Shown in pieces: positions 8,812 to 17,459 of a stretch of 64,000 bases of DNA. Origin of the DNA: Paenibacillus mesophilus (GTDB taxonomy: Bacteria > Bacillota > Bacilli > Paenibacillales > NBRC-103111); assembly GCF_005938385.1 (NCBI RefSeq), contig NZ_VCRA01000013.1, positions 62,001 to 126,000 on the forward strand, written 5' to 3'. How positions within the stretch are numbered: position 1 is the stretch's first letter; every line of letters starts with the position of its first letter. Made by a program: the position numbers and the translations under genes. The notes beneath the pieces were generated by a model. It saw nothing but the letters and a program-made list of their open reading frames with translations, was not told the DNA's origin and made no database searches.

Positions 8812-8890
8812 TGGCGGAGCTGACGGGATTCGAACCCGCGGTCTCCTGCGTGACAGGCAGGCATGTTAGGCCTCTACACCACAGCTCCGC
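8812..8890 (-). tRNA. tRNA-Asp (GTC)
   Basis: The minus strand starts GCGGAGC and ends GCTCCGC-CCA, with CCA encoded. The anticodon arm is CCTGC-CTGTCAC-GCAGG (anticodon GTC) and the T-arm has GGTTCGAATCC. Third gene of a leftward tRNA operon. Confidence 0.93.
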
Positions 8891-8908
8891 ATTGGGAAAT
8901 AAATAAAT

Positions 8909-8981
<73 letters not shown>

Positions 8982-9051
8982 TCGTTAAAGATCAGCTTAC
9001 TCACTATACTATGAATCGAGAAGTAAAGCAAGCTTTTCATTTGAAGTAAGA

Positions 9052-9123
9052 TAGGCCCGGTGGGGGTCGAACCCACAACCTACCGGTTAAGAGCCGGTTG
9101 CTCTGCCATTGAGCTACGGACCT
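9052..9123 (-). tRNA. tRNA-Lys (CTT)
   Basis: Minus strand. Acceptor AGGTCCG/CGGGCCT, D-arm AGCTCAATGGCAGAGC, anticodon arm ACCGG-CTCTTAA-CCGGT (anticodon CTT), T-loop GGTTCGACCCC. CCA not encoded. First tRNA of the operon. Confidence 0.92.
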
Positions 9124-9231
9124 GCAAGTAGAAAACTATTGTAACATGCCTTGTACAGCTTGGTCAACCTTGTACAGCGAATATTACTTTACCACATCCG
9201 TCCGAAACTTTCAACATGTTTTTCGCCAGAT

Positions 9232-9612
9232 TCATTTATTAATGTTGTAGACGTTGGCTGGCGTACGGATAAGCGTTGCTTTTATTTGTTTCGCTGCCTC
9301 TTTAAACGTTTGGGAGCAATCGCCGCACAGCCGGTTGCTGCGGATCGAAACACCGCAGCATTCGCAAGGATAAGTCAGGCGGCCATAGGTTTTTGCAATC
9401 TTGCCTTCCTTAATGAATTTATAGATGGACGTTACGGATATTTGCGTGGCCTCGCTCAGCTCATCGGTTGTCACGTTAGGAAATTTCCATAGGTGATCGA
9501 TGCAATCGGCCAGATCCCGATCCATCTTCATGCTGCAGGTGCTGCACATATTCCGGAAATTTTTTTGGTAGATGGAGCCGCAGCCCGGACAATGATCTAC
9601 TTTTAAATTCAT
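9232..9612 (-). CDS. YvyF-like zinc-ribbon protein (flagellar-operon family)
   Basis: 126 aa from the ATG at 9612, chosen because GGGGAAG precedes it; the longer frame to 9681 adds 23 unlike residues. The N-terminal ribbon has CPGCG and CSTC. A helical middle (DELSEATQISVTSIYKFIKEGKI) resembles a MerR-like helix-turn-helix. A second four-Cys cluster CECC/CGDC ends the protein. This layout recalls the YvyF/TIGR03826 proteins found with flgM and comF in Bacillus flagellar regions. Here it stands alone between tRNAs and mscL, so a flagellar role is not supported by context. Confidence 0.65.
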   Translation of the reverse strand: MNLKVDHCPGCGSIYQKNFRNMCSTCSMKMDRDLADCIDHLWKFPNVTTDELSEATQISVTSIYKFIKEGKIAKTYGRLTYPCECCGVSIRSNRLCGDCSQTFKEAAKQIKATLIRTPANVYNINK

Positions 9613-9735
9613 CCCGATCTTCCCCTGACTATAAGTAAAAAGTCCTATATCCATTTTACTATATGCCTTTTCATCGAACAATGGGCAGCTGCCAAATGTA
9701 CCTTTATTTCCCGCCTTTGCAACATTGGACGAAAC

Positions 9736-9759
9736 AAAAAAGGACCCAAGAAAGGGTCC
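9736..9759 (-). terminator. Terminator of mscL
   Basis: Minus strand GGACCC-TTTCTT-GGGTCC followed by six T, 37 bp after the mscL stop. Confidence 0.85.
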
Positions 9760-9795
9760 GTTTTCGGGTAAGCCTAATTTGAAGGTTCTGTTCAG

Positions 9796-10182
9796 TTATT
9801 GCACGCCTCGCTGCTGCTTCAGCAAATCTCTGATTTCGGTGAGCAGTATTTCTTCCTTCGACGGGGCCGACGGCGCTGCCGGCTTCGCTTCCTCTTTGCG
9901 CTTAAACTTGCTCAGCAGCTTGATCATCATGAAGATCGAGCAGGCGACGATAAAGAAATCGAGCACGGTTTGCAGAAAAGCTCCATACTTGATCACCGCG
10001 TCCCCGAATGTGAGATCCAGCCCGGTAAAGTTCAAACCTCCGAGCAGCAGTCCCAGAATGGGCATCAGGATATCGTTCACCAAGGAAGTTACGATTTTCC
10101 CGAAAGCGGCTCCGATAATGACACCGATGGCCAGATCGAGCACGTTTCCTTTTAAAGCGAATGACTTAAACTCCTTCCACAT
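9796..10182 (-). CDS. mscL: Large-conductance mechanosensitive channel
   Basis: 128 aa, the usual MscL length. It opens in response to membrane tension to release solutes on osmotic downshock. The amphipathic N-terminus (MWKEFKSFALKGNVLDLA) leads into TM1 with the tight-packing GVIIGAAFGKIVTSLVNDI. TM2 lies at about 75-95, followed by a charged cytoplasmic bundle ending EILLTEIRDLLKQQ. Monocistronic, with its own terminator. Confidence 0.96.
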   Translation of the reverse strand: MWKEFKSFALKGNVLDLAIGVIIGAAFGKIVTSLVNDILMPILGLLLGGLNFTGLDLTFGDAVIKYGAFLQTVLDFFIVACSIFMMIKLLSKFKRKEEAKPAAPSAPSKEEILLTEIRDLLKQQRGVQ

Positions 10183-10264
10183 CGTGCAACCTCCTTAGGC
10201 ATTTCAACTCTTAACCAAGATAATGAGTAATAGACGCCATAATGTCAATAGTTCGTCTGACGGA

Positions 10265-10292
10265 AAGAGACCCGCTTGCGGGCGGGCCTCTT
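10265..10292 (-). terminator. Likely terminator of the binding-protein gene
   Basis: Imperfect inverted repeat AAGAGAcCCGC / GCGGGcCTCTT, 35 bp past the stop, with only a short T run. Confidence 0.55.
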
Positions 10293-10327
10293 GAATGGAT
10301 AGGACTTTTGTTTTCTTTGTAGACCGA

Positions 10328-11611
10328 TTACTTCTCCGTGGCAATATAGGCGTCGATCTCCTCGTTCGCTTCCCTGAGAGCGGTGTTGACGTCTTTCTTG
10401 CCTGCGGCATAGTCTTTGTACTTGGCCTCCAGTATGCCTCTTGCCTTCGTGAAGCGGGTCACGACGACATAAGGAGCCGGCTTCGTTTTCAGAATGGCTT
10501 CGATGTGCTTGTTTTTGAGCAGAGGATTGTCGGCCCCGAAGTTTTTGTTGATCGCTTCGTTCTGCAGCGCGCTCAGCATGATGCCCGACCGACTGAGTGC
10601 CGTCTGCACCTCGTCGGACGTCGCGAGCTGAATGACCTGCATCGCCTGCTCTTTATGCTTGCTGTTGGAAGCGATCTGCAGCACGAACGTTTGCACGACT
10701 CCCGATGTGTGCGGTCTCTCCGGGAAGCTCGGGTATTCCGCAATGTTCCAATCGAAGTCGGCGTCGTTCATACTGTTCAATACTTCAGGAGCGGCCAGCA
10801 TCGCCACATTTTTGTCCTTGACGAACCGTTTGACCGTACCGCTGTGGCTCGTAATCTGAAAATCGTTGCCGGGTATATCGTTGATCCGTTTGGTCAGCTC
10901 GAATGCTTTGCGCCATGCGTCCGTATTGACGGCCGCTTTTAACGTGACAGGGTCGACGTACGGGATCGACAGCGAGTTTGCCACCTTCTCGATCCCTTCC
11001 GGATCGAGCCCTTTATACTGCACTCCGCCATCCATCCGCGTCAGCTTCTTGCCGATCTCGATCGCCTGGTCCCAAGTCATGCCGTCACCGGGATAAGGGA
11101 CGCCGAACTTGTCGAAGATGCTTTTGTTGTAAAACGTCGCATAGTAATTGTAGCCGAAAGGCAAAGCCATCAGACTGCCCTTCTCGATCGTATCGGATTG
11201 AAGCCGGACGCCGTCCAGATTGGACTTGTCGAACCGGTTCAAGTCGATGCCGTATTTCTTGATATACGGATTCAAGTCGGTCAGCAGCTTGTAATTGCCG
11301 AATTGGTCCAGCAGGCTGCCCCAGCCTGTAATAATGTCCATCTCGTTCCCGCTTACCGCGATATTCGCGATCGGAACGTCGCTTAGCTTGACGACCTCGA
11401 GCGTAATGTGCGGGTATTTCTGTTTGACGGGCTGCACGAATAGCTTCTCGATGATTTCCGGCGTCAACGCGCCGTAATTATAAATTTTCAAAGTAACCGG
11501 TTCGGTGCTTACTTTCGTCTCACCTTGCTTGTCTGTCGTTGCTTTCTGCGATGAACTGCAGCCGCTTGCGAGCACTGTTGCCGCGATCAAGCCCAGTACG
11601 ACTTTTTTCAT
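10328..11611 (-). CDS. Family-1 sugar ABC transporter substrate-binding lipoprotein
   Basis: 427 aa. Lipobox LASGC at about residues 15-19 (mature N-terminal Cys-Ser-Ser-Ser). N-lobe QKYPHITLEVVKLSD. The conserved hinge region FYNKSIFDKFGVPYP, GDGMTWDQAIEIGKKLTR is a close paralogue of those at 5547 and 26111. It collects a sugar ligand for an ABC importer, but no transporter genes are beside it. A consensus cre box 25 bp before the ATG predicts glucose repression. Confidence 0.88.
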   Translation of the reverse strand: MKKVVLGLIAATVLASGCSSSQKATTDKQGETKVSTEPVTLKIYNYGALTPEIIEKLFVQPVKQKYPHITLEVVKLSDVPIANIAVSGNEMDIITGWGSLLDQFGNYKLLTDLNPYIKKYGIDLNRFDKSNLDGVRLQSDTIEKGSLMALPFGYNYYATFYNKSIFDKFGVPYPGDGMTWDQAIEIGKKLTRMDGGVQYKGLDPEGIEKVANSLSIPYVDPVTLKAAVNTDAWRKAFELTKRINDIPGNDFQITSHSGTVKRFVKDKNVAMLAAPEVLNSMNDADFDWNIAEYPSFPERPHTSGVVQTFVLQIASNSKHKEQAMQVIQLATSDEVQTALSRSGIMLSALQNEAINKNFGADNPLLKNKHIEAILKTKPAPYVVVTRFTKARGILEAKYKDYAAGKKDVNTALREANEEIDAYIATEK

Positions 11612-11635
11612 GTTCCCGCCCCCGATATAGAATTT

Positions 11636-11649
11636 TGAAAACGCTTACA
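11636..11649. promoter_or_regulatory. Consensus cre (CcpA catabolite-repression) site
   Basis: TGAAAACGCTTACA fits TGWAANCGNTNWCA at every fixed position. It lies 25 bp upstream of the binding-protein ATG, in the leader, where CcpA would block transcription. Confidence 0.75.
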
Positions 11650-11723
11650 AGTTAGGTTGTACCGATTGCTCTGATAAGGTTATCTTTTACCGTCGATCCC
11701 GCCATCTCCCTGTGCTGTTCCGC

Positions 11724-11831
11724 TTACAGCTTCGCCGTGCCGCTCGATGAGCCAATCGGTTCATGCAGGATGCCGGGGTAGCCGCCGACTTTGTTCCCCC
11801 CCTGTTCCAAAAATGGATTCGATCTAACCTA
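11724..11831 (-). pseudogene. Possible coding-sequence tail (gene remnant)
   Basis: In the 364-bp gap 11612-11975 the minus strand holds 35 open codons ending in TAA, reading NPFLEQGGNKVGGYPG, then ILHEPIGSSSGTAKL. It has a protein-like composition but no start codon, and a TAG lies just upstream. It may be the C-terminal remnant of a deleted gene; chance is not excluded. Confidence 0.25.
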
Positions 11832-11920
11832 AGTATAGGAAAGACCGGTTCCTCTGTATTGGTCCTATTCCGCCGTAAAATTGTGCATAATTGGAGAAAT
11901 GATAGGCGATCCGAAACCGA

Positions 11921-11955
11921 ATAACCTTGGTCCGCCGGAGACGAACCAAGGTTAT
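11921..11955 (-). terminator. Probable terminator of the RCC1 gene
   Basis: Perfect 11-bp inverted repeat ATAACCTTGGT / ACCAAGGTTAT with a 13-nt loop, 20 bp after the stop. The U tract is weak. Confidence 0.55.
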
Positions 11956-11975
11956 AGGCTTGTTACCCGTATAGA

Positions 11976-13295
11976 CTATTGCTTCTTCGGCACGATCGCC
12001 GGCAGTCCCGCGACGGCTTCAGGTTTTGCCGTCATGACCGTTTTTACCGGTTTACCCAGTTTGCCGTTATTGTTCAATCCCCACAGGCGGGCAACACCGC
12101 CGGCATCGAGGAAGCCGCTTGCTCCCCAGCCCGCCGCGATTTGTTTCGCCTGCACCCCTTCTACGCGCAAAGGAGCAGACCGATTTGTCGTCGTGTCGCC
12201 GTGGCCCAACTGACCATAACCGTTAGCGCCCCAAGACCATACGGAGCCGTCTGCCAGCAGCGCCAGACTATGTTCGGAGCCGGCGGCGATCGATGCGGCA
12301 TCCTTTATGGCGGACACTTGACCCGGGATCAGCTTGTCCGCATTCGTTCCGTCGCCCAACTGCCCATATCGGTTTCCGCCCCAAGACCAGACGGTTCCGT
12401 CCTTCCGCAAAGCAAGGCTGTGTGTCAAACCCGAAGATACGGCGGCAACGTCGGTTAATCCCTTGACTTGCACGGGCGTTTGCCGGCTTATCGTCGTACC
12501 GTCTCCCAGCTCGCCGTCTTTGTTCAAGCCCCACGCCCAAACCGTACCGTCGCCCTTCAGCGCCATACTGTACCAGCCGCCGGCCCTTACCGATATGACT
12601 CCGTTCAAGCCGGGAATTTGTGCGGGAGCGAGCTTATCGGAGGAATCCGCCGTACCCGTTTCGCCGTGTTCATTCGTGCCCCACGCCCAGACTGTCCCAT
12701 CCGATTTCAGTGCAAGACTATGCGTAAAGCCGACAGCCACTTGGACAATTCCTTGCAGGGCGCCAACTTGCACGGGAGTGCTGCGCTTCTCGGTCGATCC
12801 GTCGCCGAGCTGTCCGTTGCTGTTATACCCCCAGCTCCACACCGTCCCGTCGTCCTTTAGCGCCAAGCTGTGATTGCCTGCGGCTATTTGCACGACACGG
12901 CCCAAGGCGGTTATTCGCCCAGGCGTCTCGCGGAGGCTTGCGGTTCCGTCTCCCAGTTCGCCGAAGCCGTTATTCCCCCATGCCCATACGGCTCCGTCCG
13001 AATCAAGCGCGAGCGTATGCGAGCTACCTATTGCTAATAATGAAGCGTCGCTGCGGTAAACCGCATCGGTTACTTTATATACCGCTTGTACGACTGGGGG
13101 TATGTTCATGGCTGGAATGACGACCGTGCCGTATACTGTCTTCAAGACTCCTTGCGGAGCGTAAGTCGCCTGCGTGACCGCCGATCCCGCTACGCTTTCG
13201 GCCCATACATAAGGAGCGGTCGGAAGCGCCAAACCGAAAGCGAGCACCGTACCTAGCGCCTTCCGGTTCATTTTCAATGGCTTGAATGGTTTCAA
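11976..13295 (-). CDS. Secreted RCC1-repeat beta-propeller protein
   Basis: 439 aa from a TTG start at 13295, preceded by AGGTG at 8-9 bp. Signal peptide of about 32 residues. From about residue 95 come seven RCC1 repeats of some 50 residues, each opening SLALKxDGTVWxWGxN and holding GELGDGT, enough for one closed seven-bladed propeller. The seventh is degenerate (SGFLDAGGVARLWG). Bacterial RCC1 proteins are mostly uncharacterised; here it is probably exported and binds a surface partner. It follows the SLH/collagen-like gene by 37 bp in the same direction, so they may be co-transcribed. Confidence 0.85.
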   Translation of the reverse strand: MKPFKPLKMNRKALGTVLAFGLALPTAPYVWAESVAGSAVTQATYAPQGVLKTVYGTVVIPAMNIPPVVQAVYKVTDAVYRSDASLLAIGSSHTLALDSDGAVWAWGNNGFGELGDGTASLRETPGRITALGRVVQIAAGNHSLALKDDGTVWSWGYNSNGQLGDGSTEKRSTPVQVGALQGIVQVAVGFTHSLALKSDGTVWAWGTNEHGETGTADSSDKLAPAQIPGLNGVISVRAGGWYSMALKGDGTVWAWGLNKDGELGDGTTISRQTPVQVKGLTDVAAVSSGLTHSLALRKDGTVWSWGGNRYGQLGDGTNADKLIPGQVSAIKDAASIAAGSEHSLALLADGSVWSWGANGYGQLGHGDTTTNRSAPLRVEGVQAKQIAAGWGASGFLDAGGVARLWGLNNNGKLGKPVKTVMTAKPEAVAGLPAIVPKKQ

Positions 13296-13332
13296 CGATC
13301 GTTCACCTGCCTTTCTTTTCGTAACTTGCCCA

Positions 13333-15381
13333 TTACCCCGGTGCTGCCGTCTTCAGTTTCATGATGGTTAATCCGGCGCCGCCGCCGGTTTGAAGTGTGG
13401 CGATTCCCACCAAACCGGACAATTGAAGACTGATCGTCGACCCGGCTGACAAATTGACAATAAGCGAACTGGAAAAATGGTCTTTAACAGAAGGCGGAGC
13501 AAACAGGCTTTGAGTATTTGGCACGCCGTTAATGGAAAGCTGCGTACTCATAATCTGGGCAAAAGTTATATTGACGTAGTAAGATATGTAATACGTTCCT
13601 GCCGTGGTTACGGTAAACACTGTATTTAATCCGTTGGCGGTAACTCCGTCCAATACTTGGCCGTCAGGAAGCGGCAAATTCGTCCCGGCCATTATAAGGG
13701 TAATTGAAGAACTGCTGGTGTTGCCTGCAAAAGAGCCTTCGACGGCTGCTCCGGCTGCCCCGGCTGCTCCCGTCGCTCCGGTCGCTCCCGCAGCGGCCAA
13801 CAGTGTGTAGCTTGGAGAAACACCCGGCACGCCGGGCGCCGCCGGGGCGGAGTTTACGACGTAAGTGCTGCCATTATAGGTTACGACTTGACCCGTCAAA
13901 TAGATCGGTACTTGCGCCGGATTATAGGCGACGACGCCCGTTAAGCCGGCTCCGGGTGCCCCCGCGGGACCTGTTGCTCCTGTTGCCCCCGCAGGGCCGG
14001 CAGGACCCGTTGCTCCGGTTGCTCCCGTCGCTCCAATCGCACCTGCTGCCCCTGTAGGGCCTACCGCGCCTGTTGCTCCTGTCGCACCGGCAGGGCCCGA
14101 AGGACCGGTAGCTCCGGTTGCTCCCGTCGCTCCAATCGCCCCTGCTGCTCCCGTCGCTCCTGTCGGGCCCGCAGGACCCATAGCCCCCGTCGCTCCTGCC
14201 GCTCCAGCAGGACCTGTCGCCCCCGTCGCTCCTTGCTCGCCTGTCGCCCCGGTTGCACCGGTCGCTCCGGCAGGGCCCGTCTCCCCGGTCGCGCCTTTCG
14301 AGCCCCAGCCGGTATCGCCCTTCTCGCCCTTGTCACCTTTCTCACCTTTCTCACCTTTCTCACCTTTCTCGCCTTGCTCTCCTTTATCGCCCTTCTCACC
14401 CTTCTCGCCTTTGTCACCCCTGTCTCCTTGCTCGCCTTTCTCTCCCTGCTTGCCGTCTTCGCCTTGAAGCAGTTTGATTTGCGCGCTTCGCGAGTCCGCT
14501 ACCGTCTCGATAAAGCTGGCCACCGCTCCGAAGTGCACTACCGTAATCAAAGCACCCTGCTTGATGTTGCCATAGCTTACCGTAGATTGGGTGATCGTGA
14601 ACGTCTCGTTCTTGCCGTCCTGCTTCGTCACGACTACGCTGTTCCCGCTCGTCGATTGCACGACCCCGCGGGTGACGCTCTCGGAATTGCCGATCAGGAT
14701 CTGATCCACGCCGCTCAGGATCGCTACGGCCTGCGCACGCGTAACCGGATCTCTCGGCTTGAACGTATTGTCCGGGAAGCCGTCGATAATGTGCAGTTTG
14801 GCCGCCTGCTGCACGTACGTCGCGGCCCAGGACGACGCGTCGCCTATATCCGCGAATGCGACTCCCGCTCCGGAACCGGAAAGCTCCGCCCCCTTATTGC
14901 CTATCGTACGCATGACAAGCCGGGCAATCCATTCCCGAGTGGCGATTTGGCGGTTCCAGCCTGCCGTCGGGGCGGCGCCCTCCAGCTCCTCCTGGGCGAC
15001 AAGTATCCCTTTATCGAGCGCCAGCGCTACATATTCCTTAGCCCATTCGTCCGTCTGCAGAGGAAGCTGGGACGGCGGCGTCGGGATCGGCTGTCCGGCT
15101 ACCCGCAGCAGACGGGCGACCATAATGACCGCTTCCTGGCGGGTGATTGGCTGGTTCGGATTGAGCAGCCCCGAATCGTCCCCCGTTACGACTCCAAGAG
15201 AGCGCAGCTTGTTGACGTCCCGCTCCGCCCATGCCGCATTCTGCATATCCGGAAATGCGGAAGCTCCCCCTCCGTTACCCGCCGCATCCCCATCGGCTGC
15301 ATAAGCGATGCTGCCGAAAGCTTGACTGAGCAGCATAAACGCCATGGAGCCCTTCAACCATCCTTGTTTGCGATCCTTCAC
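13333..15381 (-). CDS. SLH-anchored collagen-like surface protein with BclA-like C-terminal domain
   Basis: 682 aa from a GTG at 15381, 8 bp after GGAGG; the longer frame to 15399 lacks a site. Signal peptide about 1-28. Three SLH motifs (about 45-225) bind secondary wall polymer. A short beta domain follows, then a collagen-like Gly-X-Y run (about 310-490) that changes from charged GEKGDKGEQ triplets to GATGPAG triplets. A break containing YNGSTYVV gives way to a few more triplets, and a C-terminal jelly-roll of about 130 residues (GTYYISYYVNITF) resembles the BclA/C1q-like trimer head. The likely product is a trimeric surface filament, glycosylated at Thr of GAT by the adjacent glycosyltransferase (inference). 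Confidence 0.85.
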   Translation of the reverse strand: MKDRKQGWLKGSMAFMLLSQAFGSIAYAADGDAAGNGGGASAFPDMQNAAWAERDVNKLRSLGVVTGDDSGLLNPNQPITRQEAVIMVARLLRVAGQPIPTPPSQLPLQTDEWAKEYVALALDKGILVAQEELEGAAPTAGWNRQIATREWIARLVMRTIGNKGAELSGSGAGVAFADIGDASSWAATYVQQAAKLHIIDGFPDNTFKPRDPVTRAQAVAILSGVDQILIGNSESVTRGVVQSTSGNSVVVTKQDGKNETFTITQSTVSYGNIKQGALITVVHFGAVASFIETVADSRSAQIKLLQGEDGKQGEKGEQGDRGDKGEKGEKGDKGEQGEKGEKGEKGEKGDKGEKGDTGWGSKGATGETGPAGATGATGATGEQGATGATGPAGAAGATGAMGPAGPTGATGAAGAIGATGATGATGPSGPAGATGATGAVGPTGAAGAIGATGATGATGPAGPAGATGATGPAGAPGAGLTGVVAYNPAQVPIYLTGQVVTYNGSTYVVNSAPAAPGVPGVSPSYTLLAAAGATGATGAAGAAGAAVEGSFAGNTSSSSITLIMAGTNLPLPDGQVLDGVTANGLNTVFTVTTAGTYYISYYVNITFAQIMSTQLSINGVPNTQSLFAPPSVKDHFSSSLIVNLSAGSTISLQLSGLVGIATLQTGGGAGLTIMKLKTAAPG

Positions 15382-15437
15382 TCGTAATTCCTCCATCATC
15401 TATGAGAATAATTGCCTAAAACCCGTCATCGGATCTA

Positions 15438-17267
15438 TCAAGCCTGCACACGCAAGCTTTCAAAATATTTCACGTTGGCCGCCACGCTAGGGTGATCGGG
15501 CGCAAGTGTCAATGTAATCTCGTGATGTTTCAGCGCAAGCTCCCGCTTGTCCATCCGGTCGTAGCAGACGCAAAGCTGCAAATGCGGGAGCCATGTCCAG
15601 CACGGCAAGTTGAACAGCCCCATCGAGCTTTGCGGCTTCTCCAGTCGGGTCGCCTGTTCGTACCAGTAAACGGCGGCTTCGTAATCGCGCTCCTCCATGA
15701 AATAAAACCCGAGCCTGCAGCAATGCTCCGCCCGCGGAAGCGAATAAGCGAACGCCCTTAATACTTGCCGCTTGGCCTCATTCATCCGGTTTAGCCGATA
15801 GAAGCATTCCGACAGCCTTTCGCAGGCGGCGAGGTTATCCTCGATCCATCCGTCGCCCCGTCCGAGAAACTGCTCGTATTTCTCGATCGCCCGCTCCCAC
15901 TGCCCGTGATCGGCCAGCTCATTGGCGTAATAGTACAAATTCCGAGAAGTAAAAATTTCGCCCATGCTCTCCCGTTTCTCGTAGATGTTCAAATTGCGGG
16001 AGGAGTTCGTATGCTTCCTGTCGTGAGTAACGGCTACATCCGCATCGATGATACGGCCGGATACTTCCAAGTATTCGTGAACCGCTCCGATCCACCTGTA
16101 CCCGTTGCTCCTCTTCACCAGCCTGTTGCGGCGCAGGCTGGACGATACTTGGCCCTGCTCGTCGAAGGAAAGATGGTAATTCATCGACACGGCATCCGCA
16201 TCCCACGGCAGCGCGGCCACAAGCTCGCGAAACTTCCCGCCATCCGGCGGAAGCAGAATGTCGTCCGCGTCCAGCCATAATATAAATTCCTTCGTGGCGA
16301 GACTGAACGCGTAGTTTCTCGCTGCGGAGAAATCGTCCACCCATTCGAAATCGTGCACGCGATCCGTATAGCTGCCGGCAATTTCTTTGGTCCTATCGGT
16401 GGAGCCGGTATCGACGATGACGATTTCATCTACGAGCCCGCTTATGCCGGACAGGCATCGATCGAGCGTGTTTTCCTCATTTTTGACAATCATGCACAAG
16501 CTGACGGTGACGCGCCGCTTCCAATTGTGGAGCATGTCCGTGACATCGAATCCCCACTTATCTGCAAGCAAGGACCGGCTCGCCCGGAGCTGTTTCTCAT
16601 ACCAGGCCGGATCTTCCGGAAACAAGCTCGGAGGCGGCGTATAGTGGACATAGCAGTCGTCGGCGACGTACAAACCGCAGCCGTCCTCAAGCGCGCGGTA
16701 ACACAAATCGTCGTCTTCGTACCCCTCGAGTCCGAACCGCTCGTCGAAGCCCCCCAAACGGTCGAACGCATCCTTTCGAACCATCAGGAGGTGACTTAAC
16801 AGCCTCGGAACTTTTCTCGATTGTCCGATTCGAAGGTTGGCTAGTCCCACTGGCGCAAGACGGTCGTCTCCGGGCATCTCCAGCCTCTGCGGACCGCTAA
16901 CTCCCTTGCTTATGGGCCCGACCATTGCCGCATCCGCATGCGCGTACATACAGTTGTGCAGCCGATCCAGCCACCCTTCCGTTACCGTGACGTGATCGCG
17001 CACGAATACGAGCAAATCGGCATCGGTATCGGCAGCGCCCCGGTTAAAGCCTGCGGCCACGCCGATCCGGCCGGCCGTGGCGATCAGCTTCGTCTTGGAG
17101 TCCGTATGCAGCCAATCATGGATATCCGGATGATTTCCGGCATTGATCACGATCAGCTCGTAATCGCCGTCAGTCGATAAAATGATCGACGACAGGCAAG
17201 GCTGAAACAGCGATTCGTGCTGGGCGAGAACAACTATCGCCGTTTTCGGCATCGTTTTGTTTTCCAT
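15438..17267 (-). CDS. Two-domain family 2 glycosyltransferase with TPR tail
   Basis: 609 aa. Residues 8-250 form a first GT2 domain (TAIVVLAQHESL, then YEDDDLCYRALEDG as the acidic acceptor region). Residues 255-430 form a second GT2 domain (VSLCMIVKNEENTLDRCL, VDTGSTDRTKEIA, LWLDADD as the DXD metal site). Residues 440-605 are TPR-like helices. No signal, so cytoplasmic. It lies immediately upstream of and co-directional with the collagen-like SLH protein (56 bp), like glycosyltransferases beside bclA-type genes. Probable role: transferring sugars to that protein. Confidence 0.82.
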   Translation of the reverse strand: MENKTMPKTAIVVLAQHESLFQPCLSSIILSTDGDYELIVINAGNHPDIHDWLHTDSKTKLIATAGRIGVAAGFNRGAADTDADLLVFVRDHVTVTEGWLDRLHNCMYAHADAAMVGPISKGVSGPQRLEMPGDDRLAPVGLANLRIGQSRKVPRLLSHLLMVRKDAFDRLGGFDERFGLEGYEDDDLCYRALEDGCGLYVADDCYVHYTPPPSLFPEDPAWYEKQLRASRSLLADKWGFDVTDMLHNWKRRVTVSLCMIVKNEENTLDRCLSGISGLVDEIVIVDTGSTDRTKEIAGSYTDRVHDFEWVDDFSAARNYAFSLATKEFILWLDADDILLPPDGGKFRELVAALPWDADAVSMNYHLSFDEQGQVSSSLRRNRLVKRSNGYRWIGAVHEYLEVSGRIIDADVAVTHDRKHTNSSRNLNIYEKRESMGEIFTSRNLYYYANELADHGQWERAIEKYEQFLGRGDGWIEDNLAACERLSECFYRLNRMNEAKRQVLRAFAYSLPRAEHCCRLGFYFMEERDYEAAVYWYEQATRLEKPQSSMGLFNLPCWTWLPHLQLCVCYDRMDKRELALKHHEITLTLAPDHPSVAANVKYFESLRVQA

Positions 17268-17430
17268 ACCGATTGGTTATCCTCCCGTACGACAATCTAA
17301 GTCTTAGGACCTATTTCGCACCCGATCCCTCATAAACAGATGCCGATAACCGGCACGATACTCCCACAATTCGACATATTGCGCATTAGTCACTGTAGCA
17401 TACGGCTCTAAACCATTTCTAAACGACAAA

Positions 17431-17459
17431 AAACCGATAATCCTCAGGATTATCGGTTT
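17431..17459 (-). terminator. Terminator of the AraC/kinase/response-regulator operon
   Basis: Perfect stem AAACCGATAATCC / GGATTATCGGTTT on the minus strand followed by T6. It begins within the stop codon of the response regulator. The rest of the gap 17268-17430 shows nothing recognisable. Confidence 0.88.

Noticed and set aside
8695..8829. Attachment sites of an integrated element
   Set aside because: The 20-bp direct repeat at the tRNA-Asp 3' end encloses only 95 bp and no integrase; kept only as one possible explanation of the relict.
14233..15387. 384-codon plus-strand frame across the collagen-like gene
   Set aside because: Antisense of Gly-X-Y codons and SLH region gives low-complexity runs; the minus strand has signal peptide, SLH motifs and a ribosome site.
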